A DNA stretch of 64,000 bases from Pseudooceanicola aestuarii. GTDB taxonomy: Bacteria > Pseudomonadota > Alphaproteobacteria > Rhodobacterales > Rhodobacteraceae. Shown here piece after piece: positions 60,847 through 64,000 of the stretch. The position numbers and the translations under genes were made by a program. Position 1 is the stretch's first letter; every line of letters begins with the position of its first letter. Under the pieces are notes generated by a model. The model saw nothing but the letters and a program-made list of their open reading frames with translations, was not told the origin of the DNA and made no database searches. The stretch lies in NCBI RefSeq assembly GCF_010614805.1, contig NZ_JAAFZC010000003.1:124001-188000 (forward strand), read 5' to 3'.

Positions 60847-61950
60847 ATGTTGCGCGCCTGCATCCTTGCGCTGACCCTGTGCGCCACCCTGACGGGCCTG
60901 GCGGCACGGGCGGATGTGCGGATCAAGGACATCGCAACCTTCGAGGGGGTGCGGGAAAACCAGTTGGTGGGCTACGGGCTGGTGGTCGGGCTGAACGGCA
61001 CCGGCGACACGCTGCGCAACAGTCCCTTCACGGAGCAGAGTATCGCCGGCATGCTGGAACGTCTGGGCGTCGGCAACCTGACCGAAGACCAGATGAAAAC
61101 GCGCAACACCGCCGCCGTGATGGTGACGGCCATGCTGCCGCCCTTTGCCCGGCTGGGTGCGCCGATCGACGTTGTGGTCTCCTCCCTCGGCGATGCGACG
61201 TCATTGCGGGGCGGCACGCTGATCGTGACCCCCCTGACCGGCGCGGACGGAGAGGTCTACGCCGTGGCGCAGGGGCCGATTGCCGTGGCAGGGTTTGCGG
61301 CGCAGGGCAGCAATGCCTCCATCGTCGAGGGGGTGCCGACCGTCGCCCGGATCGAGAACGGTGCCACGGTGGAAAACGAGATCGACTTTTCCTTTTCCTC
61401 CATGGACAGCATCCGGCTGAGCCTGCGCAATCCCGATTTCACCACCGCCGTCCGCATGGCCGAGGCGATCAACAACCGGTTCGGCGGCAATACCGCGCGC
61501 GCGCTGGACCCCTCCACCATCGAGGTGCGACCACTGGGCAAGGCCGACATGCCCAGCCTTCTGGCCGATCTGGAGAACATTCGCGTGCAGCCCGACGCGG
61601 TGGCCAAGGTGGTGATCGACGCGCGTTCCGGCACCATCGTGATCGGTGCCAACGTGCGCATCGACAAGGTCGCTGTCAGCCAGGGCGGGTTGACCGTGAT
61701 GGTGCGCGAAGACCCGGAAGTCAGCCAGCCCAATCCGATCACCATCGGCGGCACCACCGTGGTGGTGCCCCGCACCAGCGTCGCGGTGGAGGAAACGGAA
61801 TCCTACTTCACCATCCTCGAAGGCGATGTCAGCCTGCAACGGCTGGTGGACGGGCTGAACGCCATCGGCCTGGGCGCGACGGAAACCATTTCGATCCTTC
61901 AGGCGATCAAGGCCGCCGGCGCATTGCACGCGGATCTGGAAATCATCTGA
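60847..61950 (+). CDS. flgI: Flagellar P-ring protein FlgI
   Basis: The ATG at 60847 follows AAGGAGAG and opens a signal peptide (LRACILALTLCATLTGLAARA). The 367-residue protein has DVRIKDIATFEGVRENQLVGYGLVVGLNGTGDTLRNSPFT and ends LNAIGLGATETISILQAIKAAGALHADLEII, both FlgI signatures. It makes the periplasmic P-ring with the help of FlgA. It heads the flgI-flgJ-flgN-like operon. Confidence 0.95.
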   Translation: MLRACILALTLCATLTGLAARADVRIKDIATFEGVRENQLVGYGLVVGLNGTGDTLRNSPFTEQSIAGMLERLGVGNLTEDQMKTRNTAAVMVTAMLPPFARLGAPIDVVVSSLGDATSLRGGTLIVTPLTGADGEVYAVAQGPIAVAGFAAQGSNASIVEGVPTVARIENGATVENEIDFSFSSMDSIRLSLRNPDFTTAVRMAEAINNRFGGNTARALDPSTIEVRPLGKADMPSLLADLENIRVQPDAVAKVVIDARSGTIVIGANVRIDKVAVSQGGLTVMVREDPEVSQPNPITIGGTTVVVPRTSVAVEETESYFTILEGDVSLQRLVDGLNAIGLGATETISILQAIKAAGALHADLEII

Positions 61951-61965
61951 GAAGGGACGCGGGGC

Positions 61966-62283
61966 ATGGACATCAAGACGGCGATGGCGGCCTTGCAGGT
62001 CACGCAGGCGCAACAGGCCCAACCCGGCGCCGCCGCGCCCGATGCACCGTCCAGCGCGGCGCGCGAATTCGAGAAGATGTACCTGACCCAGATGTTCGAC
62101 GAGATGCTGAAGGAGGTCGATATCGGCAGCCTGGGCGCCGGCACGGCCGAAGAGCATTGGCGCTATTTCCTGGCAGAGGCCACGGCCGAACAGCTGGCAG
62201 CGCAGGGTGGCATCGGGCTGGCGCAGCAGGTCGGGCGGGCGCTGGACGCCTATGACACGACCCGCAAGCTGGGAGAGAGCTGA
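61966..62283 (+). CDS. flgJ: Rod-binding protein FlgJ (short form, no muramidase domain)
   Basis: This 105-residue protein matches the N-terminal rod-binding domain of FlgJ: SAAREFEKMYLTQMFDEMLKEVDIG and EEHWRYFLAEATAEQLAAQGGIGLAQQV. The C-terminal glucosaminidase domain of enterobacterial FlgJ is absent, as is usual in alphaproteobacteria, where a separate lytic enzyme serves. It starts 15 bases after flgI and its stop overlaps the next gene. Confidence 0.9.
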   Translation: MDIKTAMAALQVTQAQQAQPGAAAPDAPSSAAREFEKMYLTQMFDEMLKEVDIGSLGAGTAEEHWRYFLAEATAEQLAAQGGIGLAQQVGRALDAYDTTRKLGES

Positions 62284-62708
62284 TGACCGCACCGCAGCTC
62301 ACCACCACAAGCCAAGCCGCCGCCGAGGCTCTGATCGACCGGCTGGCCCGTGTCCTGCGCGACGAGATCGCGGCCATCGGCCAGGGCAATCTGGCCGAGA
62401 TCGAAGTGCAGTTCCCCCGCAAGCAGCAACTGCTGGCAGAGGTGGAGGCGGCATTCGCCGATCCCGCGCCGCTGTTGGAAGGCGACAGCCCGCGCGCCGA
62501 ACGCCTGCGCGCCAAGCTGTCGGAGCTGCGAGACCTGCTGCACCAGGACATGGACATCCTGCGCCGAATGACGGAGGCCACGGCCTCTGTCGCGCGGGAG
62601 ATCGAACGAATACGCGACCGGCACAGCCTGCGCGGGCTTTATGACCGGGACGGCTCTGCCGGGACGGGGCCTGTTGCGCCGACGCAACGTTTCGATCAAT
62701 CGGTCTGA
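62283..62708 (+). CDS. flgN: FlgN-like flagellar export chaperone
   Basis: This 141-residue helical protein has EALIDRLARVLRDEIAAIGQGNLAEIEVQFPRKQQLLAEVEAAF, the FlgN pattern of an L-x-x-E-x-x-A-L stretch followed by K-x-x-L. FlgN-like proteins escort FlgK and FlgL. It follows flgJ with stop/start overlap (TGATG). The family is poorly conserved, so the call rests on helical pattern, size and place. Confidence 0.75.
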   Translation: MTAPQLTTTSQAAAEALIDRLARVLRDEIAAIGQGNLAEIEVQFPRKQQLLAEVEAAFADPAPLLEGDSPRAERLRAKLSELRDLLHQDMDILRRMTEATASVAREIERIRDRHSLRGLYDRDGSAGTGPVAPTQRFDQSV

Positions 62709-62710
62709 GA

Positions 62711-62726
62711 TTAACCTTCGTTTAAC
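62711..62726 (+). promoter_or_regulatory. CtrA-type box upstream of flagellin
   Basis: TTAA (62711-62714), CCTTCGT and TTAAC (62722-62726) match the CtrA consensus TTAA-N7-TTAAC exactly. It lies 89-104 bases before the flagellin start, directly after the flgN-like stop. Confidence 0.7.
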
Positions 62727-62814
62727 CTTGTCCTTCAATCTGCCTTTTCACGGGCAGTTCCCGTTTTCGTCAGAAAGACGAAGACCAACAAAAAAAGAAC
62801 ATTGAGGACAAGAA

Positions 62815-63651
62815 ATGTCATCTATTCTTACCAATGCCAGCGCCATGTCGGCGCTGTCCACCCTGCGTGACATCAACAGCAACCTGAACACCACTCAGGA
62901 TCGCATCAGCACCGGCCTGAACATCAGCTCGGGCAAGGACAATGCCGCCTATTTCTCGATCTCCGAGACGATGAGCGGCGACTCGCGGATCTACAAGGCG
63001 ATCGATGAAAGCCTGACCCTGACGCAGAACTCCATCTCCTCGGCCCGTCTTGGCGCCGAAACGGTGGTGGACCTGGCCGAAGAGTTCGTGGAACGCGTGG
63101 CCTTTGCCCAGGGCGGGACCGCTGAAACGCGCAAGAACGTCCAGCTGGAGCTGGACGAGCTGTCGGCACGCATCCAGACGACCATCAACCAGGCGACCTT
63201 CAACGGGTCCGACCTGGTGAATGGCACATCCGCCGTGACCGTCGTCACCGGCATCAGCCGGACGGCGGCGGGGTCGGTCGACACGACCACCGTCACGTTC
63301 AACCAGCAGGATCTGGGCGCCATCCAGTCGGCCCTTGCGGCCATCAACCTGAATACCAGCTCGACCACCGCACTCCAGAAAGGGGACCTGCAGGCAGCGG
63401 AATCCACCCTGGCCAGCGCCATCGCATCCGCCACCTCCTTCGGCATTGCCGAAAAATCGGTGGAAATGCAGAAGGAGTTCCTGGGTGAACTGACCGACCG
63501 CATCGACAGCGGGATCGGCAGCATGATCGACGCCGATATGGAGGAGGAGGCCGCGCGCCTTCAATCCCTCCAGGTGCAGCAACAGCTGGCGACGCAATCG
63601 CTCTCGATTGCCAACCAGGCGCCGCAGAACATCCTGTCTCTCTTCAGGTAA
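62815..63651 (+). CDS. fliC: Flagellin
   Basis: This 278-residue flagellin has the conserved N-terminal domain (SSILTNASAMSALSTLRDINSNLNTTQDRISTGLNISSGKDNAAYFSISE) and C-terminal domain (ADMEEEAARLQSLQVQQQLATQSLSIANQAPQNILSLFR). The variable central domain is short (about residues 130-205) and rich in Ser, Thr and Asn, so suitable for O-glycosylation. The ATG follows GAGGA. It is monocistronic by the strong hairpins downstream. Confidence 0.96.
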   Translation: MSSILTNASAMSALSTLRDINSNLNTTQDRISTGLNISSGKDNAAYFSISETMSGDSRIYKAIDESLTLTQNSISSARLGAETVVDLAEEFVERVAFAQGGTAETRKNVQLELDELSARIQTTINQATFNGSDLVNGTSAVTVVTGISRTAAGSVDTTTVTFNQQDLGAIQSALAAINLNTSSTTALQKGDLQAAESTLASAIASATSFGIAEKSVEMQKEFLGELTDRIDSGIGSMIDADMEEEAARLQSLQVQQQLATQSLSIANQAPQNILSLFR

Positions 63652-63660
63652 GTTGGCGGT

Positions 63661-63717
63661 GACGGCTTCAGGGCCGTCAGTTGACAGGACGAGGGGGCGC
63701 CCCCGTGGCGCCCCTTT
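63661..63717 (+). terminator. Double hairpin and terminator after flagellin
   Basis: GACGGC/GCCGTC (63661-63666 and 63673-63678) is followed by GGGGCGCC/GGCGCCCC (63694-63701 and 63707-63714) with a 5-base loop and TTT. The second is a typical intrinsic terminator with a short T-run; the first may protect the flagellin mRNA from 3' decay. Confidence 0.72.
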
Positions 63718-63797
63718 ACCCCGATCCGAGGCGGGACCAACCCGGCCCGGGCACCACCATGGCACACGCCACACGACAGGCGAGACGAGGCAGACAA

Positions 63798-64000
63798 GAT
63801 GAGCATTGCTGCGTACAAGCGCACCATCCGGGAGAGTGAATCCCCCCGGCAGATCGAAACCCGCGTATTCTCCCGGATCACTGGCCGACTGGCTGAATTC
63901 CGTCCCGATTTCAACGCCGCCACCACCCGCGAGGCCCGCGCCGCACTGCTGGCCGGTGGCCTGCGCGCCGCGTTGGCCGACAACCGCAAGCTGTGGGCGA
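63798..64000 (+). CDS. flaF: Flagellar biosynthesis regulator FlaF (partial, N-terminal part)
   Basis: The ATG at 63798 opens a frame that runs off the right edge. The visible 67 residues (MSIAAYKRTIRESESPRQIE, then RVFSRITGRLAEF and LAGGLRAALADNRKLWA) match FlaF, which with FlbT controls flagellin production in alphaproteobacteria. It is the usual neighbour of fliC in Rhodobacterales; flbT is probably just outside the window. Confidence 0.92.

Noticed and set aside
60879..62255. A 458-residue plus-strand frame overlapping flgI and flgJ
   Set aside because: It is the shifted frame of flgI, with Arg/Gly/His-rich composition; flgI and flgJ account for the region.

Overview
The window reads as chromosomal DNA of an alphaproteobacterium of the Rhodobacteraceae/Roseobacter type. 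The support is high GC with strong third-position bias, TRAP and branched-chain-type ABC transporters, stop/start-overlapping operons, a compact flagellar locus with flaF next to flagellin, CtrA-type boxes (TTAA-N7-TTAAC), a MucR/Ros regulator and a CtrA/FtcR-like regulator. No rRNA, tRNA, CRISPR array, transposase or phage gene was seen.

Region 1 (1-6683, minus strand, with a plus-strand TetR gene to 7625) is a TRAP transporter (dctP-dctQ-dctM, the last truncated by the window edge), an SCP2-type thiolase, an acyl-CoA ligase and two tandem HSD10-like dehydrogenases. It looks like uptake, CoA activation and beta-oxidation of an unknown carboxylic acid. A RES/Xre toxin-antitoxin pair (7622-8490) with its own promoter and operator follows.

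Region 2 (8556-25580) is the metabolic core. A minus-strand operon (MarR, enoyl-CoA hydratase, acyl-CoA dehydrogenase, 2-aminobenzoate-CoA ligase) diverges from a plus-strand operon (kynurenine-formamidase-like hydrolase, ABC transporter, cupin, flavin monooxygenase). A second divergent pair is the 2-aminobenzoyl-CoA monooxygenase/reductase facing thioesterase, RidA-like protein, tryptophan 2,3-dioxygenase and kynureninase. Together they can take tryptophan to kynurenine, anthranilate and anthraniloyl-CoA, then to a dearomatised ring that enters beta-oxidation. Both divergent promoters carry the same operator core, TTTCAAGC facing GCTTGAAA, best explained as the site of the MarR protein.

Region 3 (25587-38024) holds an AraC regulator, an enoyl-CoA hydratase, and an IclR-controlled plus-strand operon: cyclase-family hydrolase, cupin, SDR, 3-hydroxyacyl-CoA-dehydrogenase-like enzyme, a second five-gene ABC transporter, a beta-keto acid cleavage enzyme and a DAPG/phloretin-hydrolase-like C-C hydrolase. 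The substrate is not evident; this is the strongest candidate for an undescribed pathway.

Region 4 (38045-64000) is a flagellar locus: motA with a small exported protein and a FliJ-like protein; an unknown protein with a glycosyltransferase/FkbM methyltransferase fusion and a TPR glycosyltransferase (probable flagellin modification); mucR-like and motB; a sigma factor coupled to fliK and flgD; flgF-flgG-flgA-flgH with a FliL-like gene; a TPR protein; flgE-flgK-flgL; a CtrA/FtcR-like regulator; flgI-flgJ-flgN-like; flagellin; and the start of flaF. Three CtrA-type boxes and three arrays of helically phased CAAGNAT heptamers suggest how it is controlled.
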